Shown: positions 44,041 to 55,450, numbered from the stretch's first letter. The stretch is 64,000 bases of DNA from Mesorhabditis belari (GCA_958450365.1 CAUEEP010000728.1:1636001-1700000), one strand, 5' to 3'. The notes: generated by a model from the letters alone, not told the origin. Numbers and translations: made by a program.

Positions 44041-44320
44041 AGCTTCTTCAAGCATGAAATCAAGTTCCTCCGCAAGCCCTTATTCTAGGCTTCATTTTGA
44101 TACTAAACATGGCTAGGTTCTGTTTTGCCATTCTTTAGATTTCGATCTTTTTCAATAAAAATCTTTCTGGACTCGTCAACCTTTTCGAGTCCAGAAAGAT
44201 TTTATTGAAAAAGATCGAAATCTAAAGAATGGTAAAACAGAACCTAGCCATGTTTAGTATCAAAATGAAGCCTAGAATAAGGGCTTGCGGGGGTACTAGG
44301 TTTCATGCTCGAAGGAGCTT
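44041..44320. repeat. 280-bp near-perfect palindrome
   Basis: Arms of about 140 bp meet at CTCGTCAACCTTTTCGAG with a loop of about 8-10 nt. Mismatches increase toward the outer ends (ATGAAATCAAGTTCC against its partner). Likely a foldback MITE, or a source of hairpin RNA if transcribed. Confidence 0.92.
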
Positions 44321-44399
44321 TATTTAAATCCTACTGTATTTGGTAAGTCGTTGACCAAGTTCGCAACATCTCAAGTTCTCCCTTCCGCAGATCAATATT

Positions 44400-44452
44400 T
44401 GAAATTCTTTTCTTGTTCTTGTCTTGTTCTTGTCTTGTTCTTGTCTTGTTGT
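44400..44452. repeat. TTGTTCTTGTC tandem repeat
   Basis: About four copies of 12 bp. Confidence 0.85.
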
Positions 44453-44821
44453 TGATAAAAGAAAACCCGTTTCTTTAATAATATGATAATATTGTTTCTA
44501 GGAAAAGCCTCAATCTCGGGAAAAAACCTAGGAAAAACCTCAAAAGATTTTCCTTTCTTCAAAAAACAAGCACTTCCGCTTTTCAATGATGAGCATAAGT
44601 ATTTACACTCAAAATTTACAAATAATTCATTGCTGACGAAAAAATCTCAAAATTATATTCCTGGTCCATAAAGCAAAGCACGAAAAAAGAAAAAAAAAAG
44701 ATTTTCTGAGATTTTGAGTCATCCAAATGTTCGTCACAAATTGTAGAAAATAACAAAAATTATCTAAAGGCTTCAAAACAAAGCTAAGGTTCGAGTTTGA
44801 TTTAAAAAGTGATTTGATTTG

Positions 44822-44880
44822 TTTCAGATTTGATCCACGACCTTCGCAAGAACAATTTACTAACCACTGCGCCAACGATT
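44822..44880 (-). tRNA. tRNA-like sequence, decayed
   Basis: Perfect A box (TGGCGCAGTGGTTAG) on the minus strand; the B box is degraded (TGGATCAAATCTG). Confidence 0.4.
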
Positions 44881-45424
44881 AGTGTTTTTGACTGATCAGG
44901 ATTTCTAGTTCAACAACCACTGTGCTCAGCTTCATTTACTCGAAAACCTTTCCAATCACTTTTTAGCATACTCCAAGCGAAGAAAGAAGAAAGAAGAAAG
45001 AAATCAAAGTGGAATCGCGAGATTTTTGGTAATTTGAGAAGAGTCTTAATCATCTTGAGGTTAATCTCCACAGGATTTTTTTCAGAAAAGTGGAATCTAC
45101 CAATGGGGAAGAAAAAAAAGCAAAAGAAAGGCTTAGCAAATCGCTTGTTTAACAATAACAAGTTTTTCGATTTTTTAGAAAGGTCGACTTGTGGTGGTTT
45201 AGATTACAAATGGATTTTGGGGAGTGAATGGAGTTGTGAAGGGTTTCAGAGGAGCAAAATAGTTTTATGATCTTGTCTGTAGGTTGCGGAATCTTTTCAG
45301 ATCAACGTCATCTTTTCAACTTGTTTTTGCTTTTTAGCTGATTGTTTGGTCTTTTAGTTTTTTTTTTTTTGGAGATCTTGGTTTTTGTGTAGTCAAATGC
45401 AGCTGTGACTTGCTTTCAAAGTTT

Positions 45425-45732
45425 CAGTTGGATTCTCGTGTACAGTTGTATTCTTGTGTACAGTTGGATCCTCATGTACAGTTGTACTCTTGTGTACAGT
45501 TGGATCCTCGTGTACAGTTGGATCCTCATGTACAGTCGTATTCTCTTGTACAGTTGGATCCTCGTGTACAGTTGAATCCTCGTGTACAGTCGTATTCTCT
45601 TGTACAGTTGAATCCTCGTGTACAGTTGGATTCTCTTGTACAGTTGGATCCTCGTGTACAGTTGGATCCTCATGTACAGTCGTATTCTTGTGTACAGTTG
45701 AATCCTCGTGTACAGTTGTATTCTTGTGCAAA
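45425..45732. repeat. 18-bp minisatellite
   Basis: About 17 copies of GTACAGTTGGATCCTCGT with A/T and T/C variants. A multiple of three, so hexapeptide-periodic ORFs appear on both strands; no sign these are translated. Confidence 0.97.
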
Positions 45733-45954
45733 GTACTCATGTACTTTATACTCAAGTATGAAAACCAAGTGCACTAAAAAGAATGCGTTTAGCTTTTTGA
45801 ACACAAAGTACACTAGTAAGAGGAGCAGAGCCTGCTCAAGCTGCTCAAGCTTCAGCCCCTTTTTCCCTACAATATGCCAAGATAAAACTATTGGCTTCTT
45901 GACTCAATACCTGTATCCCTGTAGTGAAACAAGAATTTTAAAATACTCTTTGAT

Positions 45955-46600
45955 CTAGTAGGAAACATTTTCAACTCCAACCTGATCAATCCCCTCATTC
46001 CACAGCCGATCAACCGCTTCTCCCGGATGTTCACATTTCCACCACGCGAATCTCGCCATTTCGCCATTCATTTGTCTTTCCCAAATCTCAATCGACTTGA
46101 GCAAAAGGATCAAACGGAAAGCCTCAATTTGAGTGAAAGGTGGACCCAATGAATCGTCGTCGATCTGGAAGTTGGATTATTTGAAGGATCTCTGACTTTG
46201 CAAAGCTAAAGTTGTAGTCAGAATTTCTATAGGAAATGTGTATCGGTTATTTTGGTCTTAGATCGAGTTAGAAAAGCTTTGTGCATCTTTTAGAAAGTGA
46301 GTCTAATCAAAACTTGCTTAGGAAACGCTAATTTACCCGAAAAAAAGGTGTTATTTTGCTTATTTCTCGTAGCTTTCGGGTTTAAGCCGGATGTATTTTG
46401 GTTTTGTTGAGAATTGAGAAAAGATACTATGAATGTGGGTTTTAAACTACATGTGTTTTGATGGAAAAATGATCACGATTTTCGGTTAGTTCATTTGAAA
46501 TCGCTAAAAGACTCACGAATTTGCAAAAATCCTCTAATTTTTGTGAAAAGTCGACGAATCGTTGCAGTGCTTGGTAGCGTTTGAGAGCAGATTTGAGCTT
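45955..46600 (-). CDS. 3' end of a multi-exon gene, unknown protein
   Basis: Two phase-0 exons. Exon 46517-46600 (28 codons) has acceptor TTTCATTTCAG and donor TTC|GTGAGT and encodes KLKSALKRYQALQRFVDFSQ and on. Exon 45955-46164 (69 codons and TAG) has acceptor AACTTCCAG and encodes IDDDSLGPPFTQIEAFRLIL, then WERQMNGEMARFAWWKC and a Cys/His/Trp-containing end. Both have codon use unlike the surroundings and look helical. The intron of 352 bp is unique sequence. Earlier exons should lie to the right, beyond the palindrome at 46604-47170 that directly abuts the first exon's acceptor. No family recognised. Confidence 0.65.
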
Positions 46601-46603
46601 CTG

Positions 46604-47170
46604 AAATGAAATGGAATGGAATGGAATTGGATTGGATTGAATTGAATTGAATTGAATTGAATTGAATTTAATGGACGTGGGAGAAATGCGACCTTTTTTT
46701 GCGCACCCGGACATTTGCGCACCTTTTTTCCGCATCTTTTTTTAAAAAAGCTCTAAAAAGCTAATATTAACCAATTTCTATTCCAAAAGTTGTTTTTCTA
46801 GGTAATTTTAGGGCGTAGAATCGAAATTTTGACATATCAGAGCTTGTGGAAACAAACGGACGGAGTTATACAAAGAGAAAAATCGACAATTTTCTTTAAT
46901 TTTATCTAGCCGTTTTGTCTTTCAAATTGGTTCCACACGCTCTGTTATGTCAAAATTTCGAATTCGACGCCCTAAAATTACCTAGAAAAACAACTTTTGG
47001 AATAGAAATTGGTTAGTATTAGCTTTTTAGAGCTTTTTTAAAACGCGAAAAAAGGTGCGTTAATGGGCAAGGTGCGGAAAAAAAGGTGCGCAAGTGTCCG
47101 GGTGCGCAAAAAAAAAAGGTAGCATTTCTCCCACTCCCATTCAATTCAATTCAATTCAATTCAATTAAAT
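46604..47170. mobile_element. Palindromic element with ATTGA-repeat ends
   Basis: Inverted arms of about 200 bp share GGTGCGCAAA, TTGTTTTTCTAGGTAATTTT and GGGAGAAATGC, and the outermost ends are inverted (GAATT)n arrays (46612-46672 and 47139-47168). The ends therefore look like part of the element. The left end contributes the T-rich acceptor of the exon ending at 46600. Confidence 0.85.
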
Positions 47171-47235
47171 CATCTATTTCATGCTTTAAACTTTGTCTAA
47201 TAATTTTTTTAAAGTATTCAGAGTCAAAACTTTGA

Positions 47236-47652
47236 TCAAATTTTATTTGTGAAGTTGAAAGGGTTTTTACAAAACCAAAAAAAAACATTGAGAAGCTTAT
47301 AAGGTTTAGAAAGAAAAATGGGGTGAGGAATGGAAGAAAGATGAGAAAAAAAAAGAAAACTGAAGTTTAAAAGAACAAAACCAATTAGAAATTGATCTAG
47401 TCTGATAGAGTGTAGCAGCAAGTACCGTAATCCATTGATACTATAGTACGGCAGCTTAAGCAAGCAGCATTCTCTCAGTGTTACAGCATTCTCTATGCTC
47501 AAATTTTCGGGAACACTATTTGCCGCAAATTTGGCTGTACCTTTTGCTAAAAAATTCTGCATTCTGTCTAGCTGAGACACTAAAAATCTTCGAAATGTTT
47601 CAATCTTTATTCCTGGCAAGCCGACTCTTTCTGACTGGATTAGTTTTCCCAT
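47236..47652 (-). CDS. Hypothetical ORF, 138 codons
   Basis: Longest repeat-free minus ORF in this part. The N-terminal half is mixed (IKIETFRRFLVSQLDRMQNF), the C-terminal half hydrophobic and T-run derived. It could include an upstream exon of the 45955-46600 gene. Weak. Confidence 0.25.
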   Translation of the reverse strand: MGKLIQSERVGLPGIKIETFRRFLVSQLDRMQNFLAKGTAKFAANSVPENLSIENAVTLRECCLLKLPYYSINGLRYLLLHSIRLDQFLIGFVLLNFSFLFFSHLSSIPHPIFLSKPYKLLNVFFWFCKNPFNFTNKI

Positions 47653-47659
47653 TTTGACA

Positions 47660-48955
47660 CGTATTTACATTTACAAAACTTTCCTACAACCTAGTTTTCA
47701 CGACATTTCCACGCTCTGGCATTTAGCTTTTTTCATCTCTTTGACCCGGATTGGAAATTTCTCGATCTAACGACTGACTGGACTTTATATTTTTCCCTAA
47801 CTCGAAAGCAGTTGTTGTTGATGGTTGAAGAAAAGGAGAAGGGGAAATGGTGACCTTTTCTGAGGAAAATGGAAGAAATTCCAGACATAAAGGATTTTTA
47901 GGCCAGGAAACCGATAGGCGGAGAAGCAAAAAATTTGAGTCGAAAGTGGGGCGCCAACCCCGGAAGCCGATGTAAATTACACGCTTAATTTAGCGTCAAC
48001 TTTTTGATGTCTGAGAAATTCTGTGCTCAGAGTTGAGATAGATCTGAAGCTGTTGAAGAGAAGATGACGACTTGGTGAAGGCTTGAATTGCAAGGCTTGA
48101 ATCTAAATCAAGCCTGCATCTAGATTGGTCCTGTATTAAATTTGGACCTTGGGCCTGGCCGATCCTAGGCCTTGAGCTTGGCTGACCCTGGATCTTGGGC
48201 CTGGCTGACCAGGGCCAGCTTGAGCTTGATGCAGGATCGGCCTGGTACTAGTACAGAGCTCTGAACCTGAATCTAACTATAAGAGTCAACCATAAAACTA
48301 GAAACAGCTGTTGATTTACAGTTTGTATTAGATTCTTTCAATGTCGAGTTTATAGTGTAAAGATTTCAGTGAAGTAGAGCATTTTCTCAGAACACGTACT
48401 CCTGATCTTTCACTCCAATAGATTGACTAAAAATCATGTGGTCTTTCCTGATCCCTTTCTCTTTTCAACTTGACTCTTCTCCTTGAATTTTACTCCCTTT
48501 TTCTTCACTGGCTTCCAGCCAAAAGTCCAATCTTTTTTCATATTCAATTTGCGAATCTCATCGACTGCAAAAGGGGAAGAGTTCTCATGGAATGATGTCA
48601 TTCACTCATCTCCCTTTGATTCCCACCCAGCACTCAGATGAACCCGATTTTTAGAGGAGAAAGGAGAGGGGAGTCTGACTCAAAGTTCGCTTCCTAAAAA
48701 GGTTAAGGAGTTACGGTAGCTGGATGGATGTTTTATAATACACTGTTTGTTTTATAATACTGTTTTAGTACACTTAAGAGACTTAAGAGAAGAGTACAGT
48801 AAAGAGTACAGTGTGGTACTGTAACTGAGTGTTTTATAGTAATAGGCTTTTCTTTAAACTTTAAAGTTATCCAATTTAAGTATTCAGCTCAAAGATATTG
48901 CTATTTTAAAGCTCTTTACTTGTTCATTAAGGCTTCTATTTTTAGGCGAAATCTT
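47660..48955. other. Non-coding stretch
   Basis: Contains a (CTTGG/CCTGG)-rich patch at 48110-48250 and a TGTTTTATAATAC duplication at 48730; no exon supported. Confidence 0.4.
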
Positions 48956-48961
48956 TCGCGA

Positions 48962-49040
48962 AATAAAATGGTTTTCTCTTCAAAATTCTCTTGCCCAAGC
49001 CTCGTCCTCTCCCTCATTTTCGCCATTTTCTGGACGGCAC
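48962..49040 (+). pseudogene. Truncated copy of exon 1 of the 50465 gene
   Basis: About 78 bp nearly identical to 50459-50536, including ATG at 48968 and the signal-peptide codons (MVFSSKFSCPSLVLSLIFAI). The match ends after GACGGCA, then the frame closes with TAG after 27 codons. No splice donor or later exons follow. The copy starts only a few bases before ATG, so it lacks the parent's upstream region. Confidence 0.8.
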
Positions 49041-49117
49041 TTTCTTTTTAGCTAGCCAAAAACTACAGTAGATCAAAAATGGGGAAAATTGAAGAAAAGA
49101 GAAATTTCAAATAAGTT

Positions 49118-49205
49118 TTCTACTGTTTTCTACTGTTTTCTATTGTTTTCTATTGTTTTCTACTGTTGTCTACTGTTTTCAACTGTTTTCTAGCATTTCC
49201 TTTGT
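49118..49205. repeat. 10-bp minisatellite
   Basis: About eight copies of TTTCTACTGT or TTTCTATTGT. Confidence 0.9.
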
Positions 49206-49209
49206 TTTC

Positions 49210-50100
49210 TTAGATGGATATAGAACTATATGCTAGCTGAGAATGAGAGGGAAATCATCGTTAAGCAGCCTTTCAAAAATCTTCGTTAGCTTTCAAAAAT
49301 CTGCCCAAACCCATCAATTAAATCGCGAGGGAAACGAACTAAACTTATAGTAAACAGAAGAAAATATTGGTTTGCAAAGGTTGCGATGAAAAATAGTGAG
49401 ATCTTTCACAGGTCACGGTCACTAACAATGACTAATCGTTAGGAATGGGGAAACGTAAAGTGACGTTTCATTCAAAAAAAGAAAGTACTACGGTGAGCGG
49501 TTTTTCTCAAGACTCGAGAGTGGCTGAAATTTCGATACACAGGAAATTGTCTTTTGAGTCTTTTGACTCTTTTGATGGGGGTTTTTTTTGGAGGGGAGTT
49601 TAGAAGTCTGAATGGAAATAGGACTAGACCTGGGGGAAGTCTTGAATTGAGGATGAAAAGGAACGAATTCCACACAGGCACACACTTGCTTACTTCAATT
49701 TCCTTTTTTTGAGAAGTGAAGAAGTGCCTTGATTCATTTTACGCAATATAGTCCGGAGTCCGAGGATGGGGAGTTTTGGGAATGAAAATTTCAGAGAATC
49801 GAGAAGTGGAAACTTCTTGTAAACTTGTAAACTTCTTGTAAATAAACTTTTCAAAACTTAAAAAACCTATTGAAAATTGGTTCTATAGATGGGTTTCTTG
49901 AAATTTGAAAGAATTTAAATGTTGAAAGAATTTTCCCCTCAAGATTTTACTACTATTGATCCAGATAATTGATCCAGAAGGAATCCAAGAGTCTCTTAGT
50001 TCATGAAAACGACTGCTTAGTCATCATCGGTGCTGCCTAGATTTCCCTGTACTGCCTAGATTTCCCCGAAAGCTCTGGGTCAAGGACAAGAAATCCCTAG
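49210..50100. other. No gene recognised
   Basis: Minus ORFs at 49472-49685 lack support. Confidence 0.4.
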
Positions 50101-50149
50101 TGAAAGCTAAGCCTTGGGAAACAGTTGATTTCCCCCAATCATTGGAGAA

Positions 50150-50464
50150 AAGTCAACGTTCGAGAGATGGGCGGGGAACACGGAGAAAATATGGCGAAGG
50201 GCAATGTCCAGCTCCAAGATCCCTCCCCCATCAGCCGCTTTCTCCCAGAATACCCCTCCCAGCCTCTCCTTTCCTCCTCCCCCTTTCCATTCCATTCTAA
50301 AGTCACGCCCCTTTTTTCACCCCTCCGCCCCCCGGAGGCATTTCCATTTAAGACCGAGGCCCTCCTCACCAATCGCTCATTTCTCACCTCGCATTCTCTC
50401 ACAGAGGTCATTCTCTGAGCTTTCCCAACTGAAACTCAGTTTCTGCACATTAATTCTCAATAAA
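50150..50464 (+). promoter_or_regulatory. Probable promoter and 5' UTR of the secreted-protein gene
   Basis: An unusually C-rich, G-poor 300-bp stretch directly upstream of the start codon, with a GC box (GGGCGGGG at about 50168) and a TATA-like ATTTAAGA at about 50345. It is the sharpest base-composition break in the window. Transcription start is not determinable. Confidence 0.4.
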
Positions 50465-51011
50465 ATGGTTTTCTCTTCAAAATTCTCTTGCCCAAGCCTC
50501 GTCCTGTCCCTCATTTTCGCCATTTTCTGGACGGCAACAAGTGCTTTGACATGTCTCGAGTCGGATGATGAGGTGAGTCTTAGAATTCTTCTTTTGATCA
50601 TCATTTAATCATCATTTAATCATCATTTTCTTATCATTTTCTTTAGGGTAACTTCTATCCAGTCTACAATTCGACATGGAAATATTGTGTGTTGTTGCCG
50701 CAAAGTGGGGACAAACCAGCGCAAGCTTACGGAGCACAGCCGGATATCGAGTCCTACTTAGTGGCAGATCGAGCGTTCGCTGAGTCGCTCGGCCCCGAGT
50801 ACACCGTGCTCACCTTCTGCGTGTTCGAGGTTCATTTTTCTTTTCATTTTCTTTTCTTATCGTCATTCTTCAGCGTTACCGAATGCCTTCCGTTCACGGT
50901 GTGATGATCAACAGCGAGCATTTGTTCCGATGTTACTGCAATTACGATGAGTGCAATCGACATCAGCACTTTTCCTCGTATCTTAAAGGACTCCGAAAGG
51001 ATAATCCTTAA
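50465..51011 (+). CDS. Secreted cysteine-rich protein, Ly6/three-finger-like
   Basis: Three exons: 50465-50572, 50647-50829 and 50874-51011, joined in phase 0 across introns of 74 and 44 nt (GTGAGT...TTTCTTTAG and GTTCAT...TTCTTCAG). The product is 142 residues. An N-terminal signal peptide (hydrophobic core LVLSLIFAIFW, likely cut after TSA at about residue 27) sends it to the secretory pathway. The mature part of about 115 residues has six Cys (30, 50, 94, 117, 119, 124); the end CYCNYDECN matches the C-x4-C-N close of Ly6/uPAR-type folds in nematode variants. No transmembrane segment or GPI-like tail follows. Start chosen at the first ATG before the signal peptide. A signalling or binding role is inferred from the fold family only. 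Confidence 0.88.
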
Positions 51012-51695
51012 GTGTTTCGTTTTCTTTTTGGCATTTACACACATTTCCAATTCACTAGCTACTAGCTTAGGAAACGTTAGGTGGAAAATTTTGTCCTAAA
51101 AACCTATTGCGGGTACTGTAGCTCTGTAGTGTTGATCTTAATTGTTGATCATAGAAAAAGCTACAGTACTTGAAGAAAGAAAGAGAAAAAAAAACCTAAA
51201 AGACAATTCCTTTTCTTGCTAAAATTTGCCTTTTGCTTATCTGCATATTCCCCAAAAAAAAAATGCTTCTCTCGAAATCTCATTCTCCGTTTTCTCCGGG
51301 CCAACATATCATTCCAATTACAATGTGCAATCATTTCGAACGTTCTCATGATTCCTTTTCTCTCAATTAATCGAGCTTACAATTATGGGTGATGATAGGT
51401 GAATGGAAAAACTTTTCGAAAAACTTTAAAGTCATTGGTTTCTTTGTGCCGCTTTTCTTTTTGATGAGTTTCTTTTTTTTTGTTTTTTTTGAAGCTTGCC
51501 TTATTGCTGTGTTATATCCCCATAGCTTTTTTTTGTTAGCTTTTGGCTAGAAATTCTTATGTTTATCAATGGAAAAAAAAGTGAATTGCAGAAGAAAAAA
51601 AAAAGACAAAAATGGAAATGGAGAAACATTATTCGGAACTTCAGATGAAAATCGGGTAACCCATTTAGGCAGTGTCTTGGGCATATGCATAATTT
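51012..51695. other. Downstream region of the secreted-protein gene
   Basis: No second gene; probable 3' UTR then AT-rich DNA. Confidence 0.5.
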
Positions 51696-51701
51696 CCTCT
51701 C

Positions 51702-51885
51702 TATAAAGTCTATAAGCTTTATAGAACTCTATAAACTCTATAAAGTCTATAGAACTCTATAGAACTCTATAAGCTCTATAGAACTCTATAAACTCTATAA
51801 AGTCTATAGAACTCTATAGAACTCTATAAACTCTATAGAACTCTATAAGCTCTATAGAACTCTATAAATTCTATAAACTCCCTAT
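51702..51885. repeat. CTCTATAGAACTCTATAA minisatellite
   Basis: About ten copies of 9-10-bp ACTCTATAA/GAACTCTAT units. Confidence 0.93.
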
Positions 51886-51889
51886 TCTT

Positions 51890-53140
51890 CCCCCAGAAAA
51901 AAGACAAAAACCAAAAAAAAATTGACCAAAAGAAACTTTAGGTGTTCTTCTTCTTGTTTGCGTGTGTGTTTGTTTGTGTTTCGATGTTGATTTTTATTGT
52001 TTTCTTTTTCTTTTTCTTTTTTTGTGAAATGTGAATATTGCTTTTAAAAAAACACATTTGATGATGATGTATGTATGTAAATTTTGGTGGCCGGGTGAAT
52101 CCCCGAGAATAAATGAAATTTCTCAGAAATCTTCTTTAAGATACGGTATTAGAAAAAAGATTAGAAAAAGATTCGAAAAAAAAAAAACTATTAAAAACAA
52201 AACACTAAAACACATGTAATCCCGTCGGGATTTGGGGAAAAATAGTAAGAAAAATGTTATGAGAAATGTGTTCTCAGCGCTCAAAATACGATAAAATGGG
52301 GAAGAAATTGGTAAGACGCTCGAAACAAAGCCACGAGTTTAGTCAAACTTGTAGTCAAACTTGTTAACCATTAGGCTATGGAGTGCTTTTGTTTAGGAAT
52401 TGAATATCCCTCTTAAATTGTGCAGTGTGAGAAATCGTCCGTAATCGAACCAAGCGTCAAACTTTGACATCAAATTTTTCACTCAACTATCAACTTACGG
52501 ACTTATAAATCTCATTTTTCTTGTTCTTAAGAAGGAAGTTTGGTTTCTCTTTCTTGCTCTGTGATCTTATAAAAGTTAGAAATCTTATAAAAGACTTGAA
52601 AAAGACTTGAAAAAGTCGTCTGAAAAAGTCGTATGATAAAACAATTTTGTAGTGAAGCAGACATTTTGAGACTCTACGCCTTTAGACAGCCGCCACGTGG
52701 TGTCAGAGAAATTTATGAGCGCTTGCCAAAACTTTTTTCGTTTTCAATAAGGTTTCAGTAAGTTGTACGTAAAGTTTTTTAAAGTGTTCAAAACAATTGT
52801 TAGATCGCTGGATGGTTTGCTGTGGTCGGCTACAGTGCCGGTATGCCTGAATACTTTGCAAGACTCCCTACAGTAATCTTCTAAAAAAGAATCACAGAAC
52901 AGCTTCTCAACTCATTCCTGATGTTCAAACCGATGCTTTTGAATCTTTATAATCTATTCCTGAATCTTTATAATCTATTTCTGAATTTCTAGAAGCTATT
53001 TCCGAATTTCTATTGGCTATTCTTAAAATCTATTTCTATAAACGATTGATAATTCAATTTCTATAATCTAGAAATTTATATTAAGCTATTTTTTTAGTTA
53101 TTTACTATTTTAACAACAACTTCTCAGTGTCCAAACACTA
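51890..53140. other. No gene recognised
   Basis: A tRNA A-box-like TAGCCTAATGG (minus, about 52375) lacks a matching B box. Short repeats of TCTATAATCTATT type at 52940-53060. Confidence 0.4.
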
Positions 53141-53148
53141 AGAAAAAA

Positions 53149-53217
53149 TGCTCGCTGTCGATCATCACACCGTGAGCGGAAGGCATTCGGTAACGCTGAA
53201 GAATGGCGATAAGAAAA
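53149..53217 (-). pseudogene. Inverted fragment of intron 2/exon 3 of the 50465 gene
   Basis: On the minus strand this matches 50853-50922, including the TTCTTCAG acceptor and the start of exon 3 (CGTTACCGAATGCCTTCC). Three or four substitutions are present, at least one changing a residue. Because intron sequence is included, it arose from DNA and not from mRNA. Confidence 0.8.
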
Positions 53218-53804
53218 ATGGTACACAAATGGTTTAAAGCCCTCCTTTGATTTAAAAGTCACCGAAAAGTTAGCTTTAATTTTAACCAACCAACCGCTCA
53301 CTTTAACTTTTATTTGATTTTCTTTTGCCAAAAACATAATACGTCAACGCTACTCAAGTGTAGTTTTCCACCGCAAAACACATGAAAAATATTTTTTTTA
53401 CCCCGGGTTAGCTTTTTACCATGAATAGTTGCCTTTTTTTTTCTGAGGCGTGAACGAATTGGGTGCGGGAGAGCATTTTTATTTGGATTTTGAGCTTTTA
53501 TTTGGATTTTGCGGGGGTAAGCAAAGAAATTTAGTTGAGAAAAATTGAAAATTTGAGCGGAAATGGTGTTCCCTTACGAAAATCGCAAGAGGAAAAAAAA
53601 GGGTTTTCAATAGAAAATTCTATTGGTGATTTGTTAGAATGGAGGTAAACAGCTGCTGGCGAAAATCCTGTGCGCATTTTGTTTGCTTTCTCCAAGAATA
53701 TTTTTGGACACAATGGAGACATTTTTCAGTCTCTAGAAAGCTCAAGCAACGTTTAAAAGCCATCTTCAAGTCGTGGCGACCGTTGTGGTCGTGGCGCAGT
53801 GGTA

Positions 53805-53876
53805 GCGCAGTTGGCTGGAGAGCTGACGGGTCTCAGGGGTCTCAAGTTCGAGTCCGCTCGACTCTCTTCTGGTACA
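53805..53876 (+). tRNA. tRNA-like sequence, partly paired acceptor
   Basis: Perfect A box (TGGCGCAGTGGTAG) and B box (AGTTCGAGTCC). The 3' end CGACTCT pairs partly with the 5' GGTCG, better than in the other tRNA-like loci, but the T stem is weak. Possible degenerate tRNA or SINE head. Confidence 0.45.
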
Positions 53877-54515
53877 TTTTGTTGGGTTTTTTTGAATGCT
53901 ATGTTTGGATAAGTTTCTCGGTTGGTTACCCAATTAAGTTATGTAGCTGTAGACAAATCCGATCTCATAGAAAATCTTGCCCATTTATTAGAAAAAGGTA
54001 AACAGCTGCCAGCGAGAAGGTTTTCTTTGAAATATTTTTAGACTCCACTTTCAATAGAGGCGAATTCTCTGGGCTAAAATTGGGATCACAAGTGGCTTTG
54101 ACCAAATAAAATGCGTTTTGAAAAAAGTGCTGTAGGGTATTAGATCTAATTTTGGGGGATGAATCTCATCTTTGGATGAATTGAGGGATTTGTTTGTGAG
54201 CTTTGTGTTTCGCTCTTCATAGGCAAAGATTTTCGATTTTTTTTTCTATTGCTTTTATCGGGTTTCCAGAGAGATTTTTTTGAAATGAGTGCTTTTTAAG
54301 TGAAAATTCAGCAGAAGAAAAAAAGTGATTTGCATAGTTTACAAGAAAGAAAATAGTGTTTTGACTTTTTGACTTCTGAATTCAAAAAATTGACTACTTT
54401 GAAAGCTTTCAACTTTAAACCACTGAATTCCAAAGTTTAAGTATTTCATTTAAGCTCGTGTCCTTTCGGCTCAAGCTGAATTTTTCGATTCTTCTTGTAA
54501 TCGAAACAATTTCAG

Positions 54516-54658
54516 AATTCACTCTTTCACTCTCTAAGCCTGACTTACATGAGATTTTCTCTAGCAAAGTCGAACTTGATCTTGCTTTTCTGGAAAACTC
54601 AAAGGATGAAGAAACTCATCAACCTCTTCTAACCACATCAAACACAGATTTGAATTGA
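54516..54658 (+). CDS. Candidate terminal exon, unknown
   Basis: A good acceptor (AAACAATTTCAG) is followed by two bases and 46 codons to TGA: FTLSLSKPDLHEIFSSKVEL, then an acidic segment (LENSKDEETHQPLL) and a polar tail. Composition is strongly protein-like. The preceding exon was not identified. Confidence 0.45.
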
Positions 54659-55027
54659 ATATCTATTCTCAAATCACCTCAATCCCTGTTCAGTTCAACT
54701 TTTCCCTATCAATGTTCGTTTTCTTTTTCAAAAACAAAACTAACCCTTTCCCTTTCGAGATTTTTATAAACCAATTTTTTCCTCTTTTCCATTGCCCAAA
54801 CTTTTCCTATAGTTTCCCCAACAAATGCCAAGTTTACTGTAAAGAAAAAAGTTTCTTTGGCTCTAAAAATGGGTTCACTTTGGAGAGAATTTCAGCTGCT
54901 ATCTGAAACCAAATCAACTCAAAATAGGACTTGAGAAATGGAAAAGTTTCCCAAGTTTTCAGGTTTTTTTTTTCTGAAAACTGTAGGGATAAGCTGAATG
55001 AAATTCTACGAAATCATCCGATTTCCT

Positions 55028-55190
55028 AGATATTCATTTAAGAAATGGGAAAGAGGAAGAAAAGAGAAAGAGGAGAGGAAGAGGAGAGGAAGAGGAGAGG
55101 AAGAGGAGAGGAAGAGGAGAGGAAGAGGAAGAGAAGAGGAAGAAAAGAGGAAGGAAAGAGGAAGAAAAGAGGAAGAAAAGAGGAAATGAC
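55028..55190. repeat. Polypurine GAGGAA repeat
   Basis: 160 bp of GAAGAGGAGAG-type units. Confidence 0.95.
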
Positions 55191-55450
55191 AGGGAAAGTG
55201 TTGAATCATTAAATGAAATGAAAAGAAGAAAGAGAATTTGGAGATTTGAATCACGAATCTTTTGACTAGCTTTGCGTTAGTCAAATCATTGCTTGATAAT
55301 GAAACTTTTGAGGGCTTTAACACGAAATATTTGAACTTTAAATCTTAGAAAATCTTGAAAATATGTTAATTTGAAGTAATAAGTTGAAATCGAACTTCTA
55401 AGCTAAACTCCTCTAAGGTAAACTCTGGATTTTTCTTTAATCTCTCTTAC

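Noticed and set aside
45393..45958. Hexapeptide-repeat ORFs (VQLDPR, VHEDPT) on both strands
   Set aside because: An 18-bp DNA repeat explains the period; no start context, signal peptide or splice support.
52340..52475. tRNA-like sequence
   Set aside because: An A-box-like and a B-box-like element occur but in the wrong order for the minus strand.
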